In this document: in pieces, positions 7,761 to 16,056 of the stretch
How positions within the stretch are numbered: the stretch's first letter is position 1
Layout: each line of letters starts with the position of its first letter
Assembly: GCF_003326675.1 (NCBI RefSeq)
Contig: NZ_JPWF01000002.1
Span: 124,001-188,000 of the forward strand
From: Thalassospira profundimaris
GTDB taxonomy: Bacteria > Pseudomonadota > Alphaproteobacteria > Rhodospirillales > Thalassospiraceae
Length of the DNA: 64,000 nucleotides
Reading direction: 5' to 3'
Made by a program: the position numbers and the translations under genes
Notes under the pieces: model-generated
Database searches by the model: none
The model's input: the letters and a program-made list of their open reading frames with translations, nothing else
What the model was told of the DNA's origin: nothing

Positions 7761-9578
7761 CTATTTGAACCGTGAAACTTGATATTCATTTTTCTTCAAC
7801 TCAGAAAAATCCACATTTTCATAACTTAGGTTTTCGATAGCTGTCTTTAGCCTATCCATTGAGTAAGTTAGTCCATCTGCATCTCGACCATATCGCTCCG
7901 ATACCTTACCGCTTGAGTGCCCCATAATGGCATCAACCAACAATTCGTTGACTTCTTTGTCCAGCAATTCCCGTCGAGCAGTGTGCCGGAAAGAATGAAA
8001 TTTGATCCTACTGTCCTCGATCCCAACAACTTTTCGAATATACCTTCCCCACCACGCAGACCAAGCCGAACTGATTGTATGCCCTTTTGCATTGACCTGA
8101 TCGAAAACCCTGTTTTGATTTGTTTTGCGCTGATGCTCAACATAGTCGAGGAACCCCCATTCAATCAGCTTTGAATGCACCGGGATTTTACGACGCGAGG
8201 ATTTCGTTTTTAGCTTTCGGGTTGAGTTAGGACGAATAAAGAAGAAATCCACATCTTTTTCCCGCCCGATGTCCTCAAGTTCGAGACCACACACCTCGGT
8301 CAGTCGAGCGCCAGAGAACAAGGCTATCAAAGGCACCCAAAACCCTGCTTCTGATGCCCCTCCAAGAGGCCTTTCCCCCTCCGAAAACACTGGAGATCTG
8401 ATTATTTTTTCCACCTGTTCCGGCGAGAAGAAAAGCACTTCCTGCTCATCCTCATCTTCTTTGGCTTTTCTAACTGCTACACCGTTAGCAACATTGCGAT
8501 CAACCATACCTTCCTGACAAGCAAAGCCCAGAATTGCAGCGATTGCAGCAAGAGCCTTGTCCTTCACCGTTTGAGGCCTCAGACGAGGAATGTCATCTCT
8601 GCCTTCCAGTGACATAATCAGCGCTTTGGTATCCATTGCCCTTTGTGCTTGGGTCATTCTCGCCGGAATCTTTTCAACCTCGTCCCTAAAATCCCGAATA
8701 TGACTCGTCGTAATTTCGTCAACGGGCAAATCACCTATGAGATCACAAAAGCGCTTAACGTGCGTTCCGAAATCTGCCGCCGTTCTCTCCGTCGGGGCTC
8801 TAAAGCGACGCCATTTCTCAAAAACTTGTGTTAGGCGCAACTGGTTGCTCGAACTTGGCAAGGTTGTGGCTTTTGGCGTTTCAACAACAGGTGTGACCTC
8901 TGATGCTGGGCAATCCTGATCGTCGTCTTCGTCGGGAAGAATCCCCGTGCTAAGCTGGAAAAGTCGCACCAGTTGATCTGTTGAGCTATCGGAAAACAAC
9001 GGGTCTTGGATGTCCATCTGGAAACGCCCTTTATCTGCATCCGCTGCAAGGCGATTAGCTTCACGTTTTGCACGCAAAAAACCGTGGCCCAATTTTCGGT
9101 AAACAGCATTTCCTTGGTCGTTGAGGTCAAGACGATCGTTCAGCAATAGCGCCTTCCAAATGTCCCCTTCAACTGCACTGAAACCACCATTCTGAAGGTT
9201 GTCAGCAATTTCCGATTCGACCGCATCACGGTTTTTGATCCGTTCAGCTAGAATCTCTTTTGCTTCTTCGCGATGCATATCCGGTATGTCGGAAATCTGA
9301 CGCCAAAAGAAATCCTCCCCACACTCATTTTTAAAGAAAGTGCGGATCATTTCGACAATCTGCCGGTCGTTCATACTCGGGCATCCTCTTATCCGATGGA
9401 ATAACGCATACGCACGAGTATGCAGCCCAAGAGCTGCAACTTTTGCAAGCGAAAAGTTGCGAGTTCGGAGGCTAAATCTAAGCTCTGATTGACTAATTTT
9501 GGTTTTCAGATCGGAGGGAACCCGCATTCGGAAGTAGTATACTGCTCCACGCCGATACATATGGCTCTGTCTGCTCAA
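7761..9578 (-). CDS. int: Tyrosine site-specific integrase of the island
   Basis: Large phage-type integrase, about 605 residues. The N-terminus MYRRGAVYYFRMRVPSDLK is the DUF6538-type arm domain typical of big alphaproteobacterial integrases. A long middle region follows, then a SAM-like core-binding domain and the catalytic domain. Catalytic residues visible are R in SGARLTEVCGLE, K in the KLKTKSSRRKIPV hairpin, HxxR in HSFRHTAR, H in MGHS and the nucleophile Y in SERYGRD. The TTG at 9578 is chosen because AGGAG lies 9 nt upstream; ATG at 9560 and TTG at 9611 are alternatives. It starts about 100 bp from attR, as expected for the enzyme that made this insertion in tRNA-Ser. Confidence 0.93.
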   Translation of the reverse strand: MSRQSHMYRRGAVYYFRMRVPSDLKTKISQSELRFSLRTRNFSLAKVAALGLHTRAYALFHRIRGCPSMNDRQIVEMIRTFFKNECGEDFFWRQISDIPDMHREEAKEILAERIKNRDAVESEIADNLQNGGFSAVEGDIWKALLLNDRLDLNDQGNAVYRKLGHGFLRAKREANRLAADADKGRFQMDIQDPLFSDSSTDQLVRLFQLSTGILPDEDDDQDCPASEVTPVVETPKATTLPSSSNQLRLTQVFEKWRRFRAPTERTAADFGTHVKRFCDLIGDLPVDEITTSHIRDFRDEVEKIPARMTQAQRAMDTKALIMSLEGRDDIPRLRPQTVKDKALAAIAAILGFACQEGMVDRNVANGVAVRKAKEDEDEQEVLFFSPEQVEKIIRSPVFSEGERPLGGASEAGFWVPLIALFSGARLTEVCGLELEDIGREKDVDFFFIRPNSTRKLKTKSSRRKIPVHSKLIEWGFLDYVEHQRKTNQNRVFDQVNAKGHTISSAWSAWWGRYIRKVVGIEDSRIKFHSFRHTARRELLDKEVNELLVDAIMGHSSGKVSERYGRDADGLTYSMDRLKTAIENLSYENVDFSELKKNEYQVSRFK

Positions 9579-9674
9579 TGTGTCACACTCCTGTGTCACA
9601 CCGCTTGACAAGCTAACCTTTTGTTTTTATTTATCTTCAATGTGTTGAGAGTGGAGTATCATATATTTCGAGAG

Positions 9675-9695
9675 TCCCACCCTCTCCGCCATTTT
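9675..9695 (+). repeat. attR direct repeat (tRNA-Ser 3' end fragment)
   Basis: Identical to 2236-2256. Only the tRNA 3' portion is present, with no D-arm, anticodon arm or upstream acceptor strand, so this is not a second tRNA gene. It marks the right end of the integrated element; the glycan island begins 125 bases later. Confidence 0.92.
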
Positions 9696-9820
9696 GTCCG
9701 ATAGCTCACCAAAGAATGTACATACTAGAGACGCTTTACTTTAAATAGACAAATCAAGGTGCTATTGAAGAAGGTCTACTAGATAACTTTGGACGAAACT
9801 GCGTTGGGCAACAAAACATC

Positions 9821-11161
9821 ATGCCTGTGATTCCGCTTACAGTATTATCAGATCTTTTCAACTACTTAGATGCGAACCAAATTGATTACTCAATTTGGAA
9901 AAGCCTTGAAAACTTCTCTGCTCAAACCCAAGGGATCGGAGACATTGACGTTGTTTTCTCGAAACAGCAGGCTACAGCTGTCACAGAAGCACTTCAAATT
10001 CACGGATTTGTCCTAGACGCGCGAAGCATTGCCACTGTTGGCAGAGAAATACTTGTTTATCGGACTTTTGACTATCATAGCCGCAAATACACGACAGTTC
10101 ATGCCCACTTTGCGTGTCGCTTCGGCTCTAAACTGCATAAAGAATACCGCTTCCCGTTCGAAAAATTGATGTTTAAGTCCCACATACTCCAAGACGGGAT
10201 GAAGCGCTTAAATGATGATCTATTCTACGCATCCCGTTTACTGATAATCTCAGTCCAAGGGAAGTATAATGATCCCATACTGGAACGAATCATCACCCAA
10301 CTCCAAAATAATCCCACTCACAATTCCATTTTGGAACAAGTGATAGAAACATATTTTTCTTGCAGCACAGAAGACTTTTTACATCACTCCAAGTCGAACC
10401 CAGATCATTTTTTCGCATCCACAGCAAATAAAGTCAAAACTACACTTAATAAAGAGAATAGTAGTGACAATTATATAAAAGAAGCAAACTTCAATAGATT
10501 TCGCCCCCGGCTCATTGAAAAAATAGCGACTGGATTTGGGTTTTCCAGAAACAAGACACGTAAGCCGGCTGAAATAATTATAGCTGGTCATGACGGAACT
10601 GGAAAATCTACCGTTGCCAAGAAAGCTTGCGAGCTCTTTTCTCCAGTCGCACCAACTAAGTATATTTATCTGGGTCGAAAAGAATGGGGCACAATCAACA
10701 CAAAGATCAACCTACTACGCTCCAACCGCATTCTATCAAGACCCATGAGCCAATTATGGCCCCTGTCTTCCACTACCGAGATTGCACTCCGTATCCTAAT
10801 AGGAAAACTTTACAAACTCGGCGGCGCTATCGTCATATACGACCGCCCCGCTTACGACATCTGCATAAAATACGAAAACAGGAAGAACATAAGTGGGTAT
10901 GTCGCAAGAAAACTCGGAGAATTCATTGGAAAGCGCCATGGCGATTACTGCTATTTTCTGACAGCTTTGCCGAAAGTCGCTGTATCAAGAAAACCGAAAG
11001 GAAAGTATTGCGAAACCTCTCTGTCCGAGCTGCATGAAAAATACGCACAAACGCTCGACAACCGCTATCACAGCATAGACACTTCATTCATAAACTCCGA
11101 CGAAGTTGCTGCTCAAATAGTTCGCCAGTACTTCTTGAACGTTGCCGGATCAAAAAATTGA
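9821..11161 (+). CDS. Nucleotidyltransferase-like/thymidylate-kinase-like two-domain protein
   Basis: A 446-residue protein with two parts. Residues 1-150 resemble a nucleotidyltransferase fold (GIGDIDVVFS, with the two Asp at 41 and 43 in the GDxD arrangement). Residues 250-446 form a P-loop kinase like dTMP kinase: Walker A GHDGTGKS at 256-263 and a DRP motif at 341-343 matching the DR(Y/H) site. It is not the housekeeping tmk, which is about 210 residues and lacks the first domain. Similar proteins occur in polysaccharide loci of other bacteria, without a firm role. It is the first gene of the glycan island and overlaps the next gene by 4 nt. The substrate is unknown; a phosphorylated sugar or lipid carrier is a guess. 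Confidence 0.6.
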   Translation: MPVIPLTVLSDLFNYLDANQIDYSIWKSLENFSAQTQGIGDIDVVFSKQQATAVTEALQIHGFVLDARSIATVGREILVYRTFDYHSRKYTTVHAHFACRFGSKLHKEYRFPFEKLMFKSHILQDGMKRLNDDLFYASRLLIISVQGKYNDPILERIITQLQNNPTHNSILEQVIETYFSCSTEDFLHHSKSNPDHFFASTANKVKTTLNKENSSDNYIKEANFNRFRPRLIEKIATGFGFSRNKTRKPAEIIIAGHDGTGKSTVAKKACELFSPVAPTKYIYLGRKEWGTINTKINLLRSNRILSRPMSQLWPLSSTTEIALRILIGKLYKLGGAIVIYDRPAYDICIKYENRKNISGYVARKLGEFIGKRHGDYCYFLTALPKVAVSRKPKGKYCETSLSELHEKYAQTLDNRYHSIDTSFINSDEVAAQIVRQYFLNVAGSKN

Positions 11162-11916
11162 AGTATCTACCAGGTAGCAGTTGCATCGCATTTGCCAATA
11201 AAAATCAATTCGTTAAGCTGGCCCCCACCGGAAAGGCTCGTAAAGCGTTGCGCCTAGAGCGAGTTAGTGAGAAGAAAGTCGCTACCGACACTTTCTGGTC
11301 AAAATACCTAACACCAACAAAATACGGCCCAGGAAATATCTACAAGGTAACGCCTTTAGGCTCTCCCTATGAGCTCCCTCCCCACGGAGATCTTGGAATT
11401 CTCATAGAATTAGAAAAAAGACAAACCTGGACAGAAACTAAACCACAATTTCGCTTAACATCTCTAACAAGCACCTTCCCCAACCATCCAGGCCTAGACA
11501 CCGCATACACCCTTCTGAGGGGATCCCCCCTTAGCAGTACACACGGAGACTTACACAGGGGAAATATCTTACTATTCGGGGCCCCACCCTCAATAAAAAT
11601 AATTGACTGGGGCAATTATCGCAGAATGTTTTGGACGAAGTACGACCCAATGCATTTTGAGGTTACAGACCATCTAAAAAATACTGAAACCAAAAAATGG
11701 TCTGACATACTTACTCAATCACACAAATTCGTATCACTTAAGAACGAATACAATTACACATTAAAAAACATACTTACTTATGCAGTTTGCCGGTGCGAGC
11801 TAGAAGCATCGCAAGACATTTCACAACGCCGACTGAATACACACAGAAAACAAAAGTATAGCAATATACTTTCTTTAGTTATTAACATTTTTCGAGAGAA
11901 TAATGATAAATTATAA
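11158..11916 (+). CDS. APH-like phosphotransferase
   Basis: A 252-residue kinase of the aminoglycoside phosphotransferase/choline kinase superfamily. The catalytic loop THGDLHRGNILL (residues 128-139, D131 and N136) and the metal-binding IDWGNY (149-154) are intact. The N-lobe is reduced, so the nucleotide loop is hard to see. The apparent start is the TTG of TTGA overlapping the previous stop, a coupled start; no alternative ATG fits better. It lies between two P-loop kinase-like genes and is AT-rich, like the whole island. It probably phosphorylates a sugar or a small alcohol for the polysaccharide rather than giving antibiotic resistance (inference from context). Confidence 0.65.
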   Translation: MKYLPGSSCIAFANKNQFVKLAPTGKARKALRLERVSEKKVATDTFWSKYLTPTKYGPGNIYKVTPLGSPYELPPHGDLGILIELEKRQTWTETKPQFRLTSLTSTFPNHPGLDTAYTLLRGSPLSSTHGDLHRGNILLFGAPPSIKIIDWGNYRRMFWTKYDPMHFEVTDHLKNTETKKWSDILTQSHKFVSLKNEYNYTLKNILTYAVCRCELEASQDISQRRLNTHRKQKYSNILSLVINIFRENNDKL

Positions 11917-12475
11917 AAAAGAAAACACCAGAACTATTGTCATTGCAATAGGCACTGACGGATCCGGAAAAACAACAACATTGAAAAAAATAACACAATC
12001 ACCCGACAATAATATAATTTATAGTTATTATGGACTTAAAAATTTTAAAATCCCTTATTTTAAATATTTTTTCAACAAAAATGCCGGGTCAGATAGATTT
12101 TCAAAATATTTACTACTACCGATCGAATACACAATTCGTCGACTTCTACTGCCACGAACCGGCATAATACTGCTTGACAGAGTGCCTGGATGGGCATTCA
12201 CTAGAAAAAATTCATGGATCTTTAAAATTTACGATAAAATCATACCAAACGCTGATTTAATCGTATTTCTATACGGCGCCCCAGATATAATACACTCTAG
12301 AAAGCCTGAAAGGAGCATTCTCGAAATTCAGAAGGATCAGGAAAAATGGAACTCTGTTTTTGAGAACTATAAAGCGTTTAAAAAAATAAAAATCGACACG
12401 ACCATCTCGTCAGTTGAAGAAACAGTCGAGACGATACAATTCGAACTAACTAAAATAATAAAATGCCATGAATGA
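11903..12475 (+). CDS. Thymidylate-kinase-like P-loop kinase
   Basis: A 190-residue P-loop kinase: Walker A GTDGSGKT at 17-24, LDR at 91-93 matching the DR motif of dTMP kinases, and a lid-like segment around residues 120-145. It resembles the second domain of the protein encoded at 9821, so the cassette holds two related kinase domains. Overlap with the preceding gene is 14 nt and with the following glycosyltransferase 8 nt, so the four genes form one operon. It is very AT-rich with many Lys and Ile codons, pointing to transfer from another genome. The substrate is unknown; a true dTMP kinase is unlikely in this setting. Confidence 0.62.
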   Translation: MINYKKENTRTIVIAIGTDGSGKTTTLKKITQSPDNNIIYSYYGLKNFKIPYFKYFFNKNAGSDRFSKYLLLPIEYTIRRLLLPRTGIILLDRVPGWAFTRKNSWIFKIYDKIIPNADLIVFLYGAPDIIHSRKPERSILEIQKDQEKWNSVFENYKAFKKIKIDTTISSVEETVETIQFELTKIIKCHE

Positions 12476-13346
12476 TATATCATTTTCTATAATTATCATT
12501 AGCCACAACCGCTTCCATTATTTAATTGAAGCTATTGGATCGATATCAAATCAACAATTCCTGCCAGTTGAGGTCATCATAGTTGACGATGGATCTTCCC
12601 CTTCAATAAAGACTCTGTGGGAAGAATACGCCCCCCTCCTCGCCACTAACTTGCTCATCAGATTTGTACGCACAGAAGACATCGGGCCATCAGGTGCACG
12701 GAACGCCGGCGCCAAGGACGCAAAGGGTCAATACCTCGTTTTTCTAGACGACGATGATATTTTTCTCGAATCTTACTTGCATCACTCTAACAAATTATTG
12801 CAGGCCTGCAATGTCGACCTACTAGTAACCTGGTTTCGATGTTTTAGTGGGCAACAACAATGGGCAGGGAAGCATATCCCCGCGAGATTTGCTGAGCTAG
12901 ACCATTACAGGAAAAATCATGGGATAGTCGGGTCAAACATCATAATCAAGAAATCATCTTTTGACACTTTGGGCGGTTTTGATGAAAGTTTGCTAGGGTC
13001 AGAAGACAAAGACTTATTTATTCGCACGCTGACCGAGAAGATGAATGTAAAAATACAAGAAAAGGAGCTCATTCTTTATCGCGTACACCCAAATGACCAA
13101 GCTTCAGGAGCATATACATTTCACAAATTTCAAGTCAGTGGAAAATACCTTTTTCTTCTAAAACATCAAAAGCAGATGAGTGCAAGCACCAAGCTTCACC
13201 TCACGGCTGAAGCTGGGCTTTTCAGACTAATGGGGGGAAGATCATTCCATACTAGAATGCTCGGCCTAATTGAGATTTTATCAAGCAGGCCAAGCATATT
13301 GATCAACGCAGTAAAAGCTTTACTTTATCGAATTAAAAACTCTTAG
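12468..13346 (+). CDS. GT2-family glycosyltransferase
   Basis: A 292-residue inverting glycosyltransferase of the GT-A fold. The nucleotide-sugar half is clear: SFSIIIISHNRFHYL at the start, VEVIIVDDGSSPS, then GPSGARNAGAKDAKGQYLVFLDDDD, with the DDD as the DxD metal site. A later segment GGFDESLLGSEDKDLFIRT resembles the ED(x)D acceptor-side motif. There is no membrane helix, so it acts in the cytoplasm on a membrane-linked acceptor. It is last in the plus-strand group of four genes and converges with the long minus-strand operon 20 nt away. Donor and acceptor cannot be read from the sequence. Confidence 0.85.
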   Translation: MNDISFSIIIISHNRFHYLIEAIGSISNQQFLPVEVIIVDDGSSPSIKTLWEEYAPLLATNLLIRFVRTEDIGPSGARNAGAKDAKGQYLVFLDDDDIFLESYLHHSNKLLQACNVDLLVTWFRCFSGQQQWAGKHIPARFAELDHYRKNHGIVGSNIIIKKSSFDTLGGFDESLLGSEDKDLFIRTLTEKMNVKIQEKELILYRVHPNDQASGAYTFHKFQVSGKYLFLLKHQKQMSASTKLHLTAEAGLFRLMGGRSFHTRMLGLIEILSSRPSILINAVKALLYRIKNS

Positions 13347-13366
13347 TTAATAAGACTAAGACCAAT

Positions 13367-13996
13367 TCACTCAACCTCTCTAAAGTACTGAACTTCGATT
13401 AGAGCATGAAGTAGCGCCATATGCCCAACCTCCACAGGACCGTAATGAGAGCTCGGGAAATAAAAAGAAAGGTCACTATCGAGCAACTCAATTCTATTTT
13501 CAGGGTTAAAACCAGATAATGTCACGATAGGTATTCCAATGGACCTTGATATCTCGATAGCAGAAACGATATTTTGAGAATTTCCTGAACTCGAAATTGC
13601 AATAAGTAAGTCGTTTTTCTTGGCCACAAAACTCAACGGACGACTGTAAACATTTTCGTACCCAAAATCATTAGCCATACAAGTAAGTAAAGATGGATCG
13701 TTTATAGCGAACGATGCCATACGTAGTTTACCGAGAACATCCTGAGCTAGATGAGAACAAATTGAGTTACTTCCACCATTACCAACCCACCACACAGTTC
13801 CGTAGCCACTTCGAGTTTGGTTGATCAAGTCCGTAAACTTATTCTGCGCCTTATCCCAATCTGCATACTCACCATCGACTTTAATCTTTGTCTGATCTAT
13901 GCCTGACTTAAGTTCTGAAAACCATTCACTTGTATTTATAATAGCCACAACAACACCTATTCGTCTTACTATTTCTAAAACATGGGCATAATACAC
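13367..13996 (-). CDS. gmhA: SIS-domain sugar-phosphate isomerase, GmhA-like
   Basis: Predicted sedoheptulose-7-phosphate isomerase, first step to activated D-glycero-D-manno-heptose. It is 209 residues in this frame (GmhA is about 190-195). SIS features: WWVGNGGSNSICSHLAQDV binding the phosphate, and ISSSGNSQNIVSAIE. The frame opens with GTG at 13996, 22 nt inside the upstream kinase gene; a GTG at 13948 with a weak AGG is an alternative and gives the more usual length. It is last in the 17-gene minus-strand operon and completes a set with the GHMP kinase and nucleotidyltransferase before it, which supports the heptose assignment over a generic SIS protein. Confidence 0.75.
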   Translation of the reverse strand: MYYAHVLEIVRRIGVVVAIINTSEWFSELKSGIDQTKIKVDGEYADWDKAQNKFTDLINQTRSGYGTVWWVGNGGSNSICSHLAQDVLGKLRMASFAINDPSLLTCMANDFGYENVYSRPLSFVAKKNDLLIAISSSGNSQNIVSAIEISRSIGIPIVTLSGFNPENRIELLDSDLSFYFPSSHYGPVEVGHMALLHALIEVQYFREVE

Positions 13997-14943
13997 GCCC
14001 CAGATTTATCTATTCTAAAAGGTAAAGAAGACATCTTCAGTTTTTCTTCAAGAAAGTCATGATTTTCATGATCCAAAAGAAAAAATCCACCTCCCCCTGC
14101 ACCAAGTACTTTTCCACCAGTTGCTCCAAAAGACATCGCTCTACTATAGACGTCGTCAATATTAGAGCTTGATATTCCATTCACCAGCGATTTTTTCTTC
14201 ATCCACGCCTCATGAAGTACCTCTCCGACAACGTCAGCATTTCCCCTCTCAAGCTCACGTTTTAGAGCATCTACTCCAGCAACCATCTCTCCGAGAATTG
14301 AAACCTTATTGCTTCGGGCTGTTTCGGCGTTTTGCTCGGCGAGAATAACATTCGCATCTCTAGTTTGACCAAGGTAGTATAGCCGAAGACGCCGCTCAAG
14401 GGTCTCCGTGGTCTGGCTAGAGATACTAACAGGTTCCACTGACACACTTTCGTCAGAATTGAACCGAATAACATTCAATCCACCGCATGCAGCGGCATAC
14501 TGATCCTGCTTACCAATCGGCGCGCCAAGAACGTCAATTTCAATTCGACAAGCCTCACCGGCAAGGGACAATCTGCTCTTCATCGTCCCTTTGTAGGTAC
14601 TAAGTGCGTGTAAAAGCGCTACAGTAAAACTACTTGAAGACCCCAGCCCTGTTCCTGCGGGTACATCGGCAATAGATGCAATTTCCAGCTTACCGTTAGG
14701 AGCATATTCTTTAAGACATGCTCGAATCAGAGGATGCCGTACTTCTTCTACGCTATCAACATCTTCCAATTCAGAATACTTCAATCGAAATCTTTTTCCT
14801 CCAAAATACTCATGTATAATAACATACATGTATTTTTGTATAGATGAACTGAGAACTGCACCGCCATACTCTTTATAGTACCACGCCACATCACTTCCAC
14901 CTCCAAGAAGGCTTACTCTAAAAGGAGCCCTAGATATTATCAT
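13975..14943 (-). CDS. hddA: GHMP kinase, D-glycero-alpha-D-manno-heptose 7-phosphate kinase-like
   Basis: Sugar kinase of the GHMP superfamily, 322 residues. MIISRAPFRVSLLGGGSD at the start is the HddA/FKP-type motif 1; VPAGTGLGSSSSFTVALLHAL is the ATP-binding loop and GKVLGAGGGGFFLL is motif 3. HddA makes heptose 1,7-bisphosphate on the way to GDP-heptose. The neighbours upstream (nucleotidyltransferase, 4-nt overlap) and downstream (SIS isomerase, 22-nt overlap) are the other two parts of the pathway. A GmhB-type phosphatase is the missing step; see the C-terminal region of the preceding gene. The exact sugar is inferred from the set. Confidence 0.8.
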   Translation of the reverse strand: MIISRAPFRVSLLGGGSDVAWYYKEYGGAVLSSSIQKYMYVIIHEYFGGKRFRLKYSELEDVDSVEEVRHPLIRACLKEYAPNGKLEIASIADVPAGTGLGSSSSFTVALLHALSTYKGTMKSRLSLAGEACRIEIDVLGAPIGKQDQYAAACGGLNVIRFNSDESVSVEPVSISSQTTETLERRLRLYYLGQTRDANVILAEQNAETARSNKVSILGEMVAGVDALKRELERGNADVVGEVLHEAWMKKKSLVNGISSSNIDDVYSRAMSFGATGGKVLGAGGGGFFLLDHENHDFLEEKLKMSSLPFRIDKSGACIMPMF

Positions 14944-16016
14944 TGTGAATTTTCTTTTAATACTGTTAACGCCGTCTTCATGTTTTCGCTATTGCAAACA
15001 TTGAATTCACTGGATACGACTAAGTTATTATTCTCCACGAAATTTAATTTTATGTCCCTAAAACTAGATCCTTGCTTGGCATGATCGAAATAAACGTTAT
15101 TTTCCCAACACCAATGTATCCAAGGCTCCAATCTACCTTCAGTCATTAGAACTATTGGGATTCGATATTCGTTTGCTATTTTTAAAAGATCTATTAGAGT
15201 GTTTCTCTGATCAATATTACTTGTCCGGACTAAACGTTCGATCAAAAATAGAGAATTTCTGATCACACCTTTATTACGTTTACCAACGATATCCCGCTCA
15301 ATATCAATTAATGCCTTTGCATATCTCTCTTCAGTTCCATAATCGTGCAAATACTCAGAACTATCGTACCCATATACCCCGTATCCATCCGCTATTAATC
15401 GCGGGAAAACGTCATGAAACCAGTCACTGCAACCAGGATTAAGTCGATCAAGCGCTTCGACCTTAATTAGATAAACCGCAGCGTTGGTCAAAGATAAAGT
15501 TCCGCTAATTGACACAGAATGAGGCTTCTTATGGATTCTCTTTATCTTCCCAGAAGAAGATAATTCAACTAAGTCAGAGTCAAATAGGTGATTATTTGGC
15601 TGAACGAAGACACTGGCTAAACATTCTGATTTCTCATGCGCATGGAGAAAATGTGGAATGCTAAAATCACACAGAATATCACCATATATCACTAGAAGTG
15701 ATGAAGAGTGATCACGCCTACCTTTTAACACATTAAAACAACCAGCTGTCCCGAGCTCCTGCTCTTCAATAAGCAGCTCGATCCGAACGTGTGGCATTAG
15801 AATTTTTAACCTATCTATTTCTTGTGCAACTTTGGAAGCACCAACCCCCGCAAGAACCGTCACTTTGGTGCCGCCATGACGGTTTACCAATTCAACAATT
15901 CTACTAAGATTCGACTTTCCACCAAATTCCGCAAGAACTTTGGGCGTGTCGCCAAGGATTGGTTTTAAACGGGTCCCCCTCCCGCCGGCAACCACCACTA
16001 CTTCCAAATCTATCAT
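14940..16016 (-). CDS. hddC: HddC-like sugar-phosphate nucleotidyltransferase with extra C-terminal domain
   Basis: A nucleotidyltransferase of about 240 residues with the signature VVVAGGRGTRLKP and the TPKVLAEFGGK lysine region, then IYGDILCDF. It would activate heptose-1-phosphate with GTP. Beyond residue 240 are about 115 extra residues: VIRNSLFLIERL, then IPIVLMTEGR. This pattern recalls HAD motifs I and II of GmhB (FLDRDG and VVTNQSG), but the motif I aspartates are lost (FLIERL). If so, the tail is an inactive phosphatase remnant, and a separate GmhB would be needed. Start overlap with hddA is 4 nt; 40 nt separate it from the capsule-type gene before it. Length 358 residues against the usual 230. 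Confidence 0.72.
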   Translation of the reverse strand: MIDLEVVVVAGGRGTRLKPILGDTPKVLAEFGGKSNLSRIVELVNRHGGTKVTVLAGVGASKVAQEIDRLKILMPHVRIELLIEEQELGTAGCFNVLKGRRDHSSSLLVIYGDILCDFSIPHFLHAHEKSECLASVFVQPNNHLFDSDLVELSSSGKIKRIHKKPHSVSISGTLSLTNAAVYLIKVEALDRLNPGCSDWFHDVFPRLIADGYGVYGYDSSEYLHDYGTEERYAKALIDIERDIVGKRNKGVIRNSLFLIERLVRTSNIDQRNTLIDLLKIANEYRIPIVLMTEGRLEPWIHWCWENNVYFDHAKQGSSFRDIKLNFVENNNLVVSSEFNVCNSENMKTALTVLKENSQ

Positions 16017-16056
16017 TAGGTCCCTTCTCTAGCGGCAACGACTATGTCTCGTTATG

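Noticed and set aside
9675-9695. Second tRNA-Ser gene
   Set aside because: Only the 3' 17 nt of the tRNA plus four bases are present; it is the attR duplicate.
11158-11916. Aminoglycoside resistance gene
   Set aside because: APH motifs are present, but the setting is a glycan operon with coupled kinases, so a sugar or alcohol kinase is more likely.
9821-12475. Housekeeping thymidylate kinase (tmk)
   Set aside because: Extra domain, island composition and glycan context do not fit tmk.
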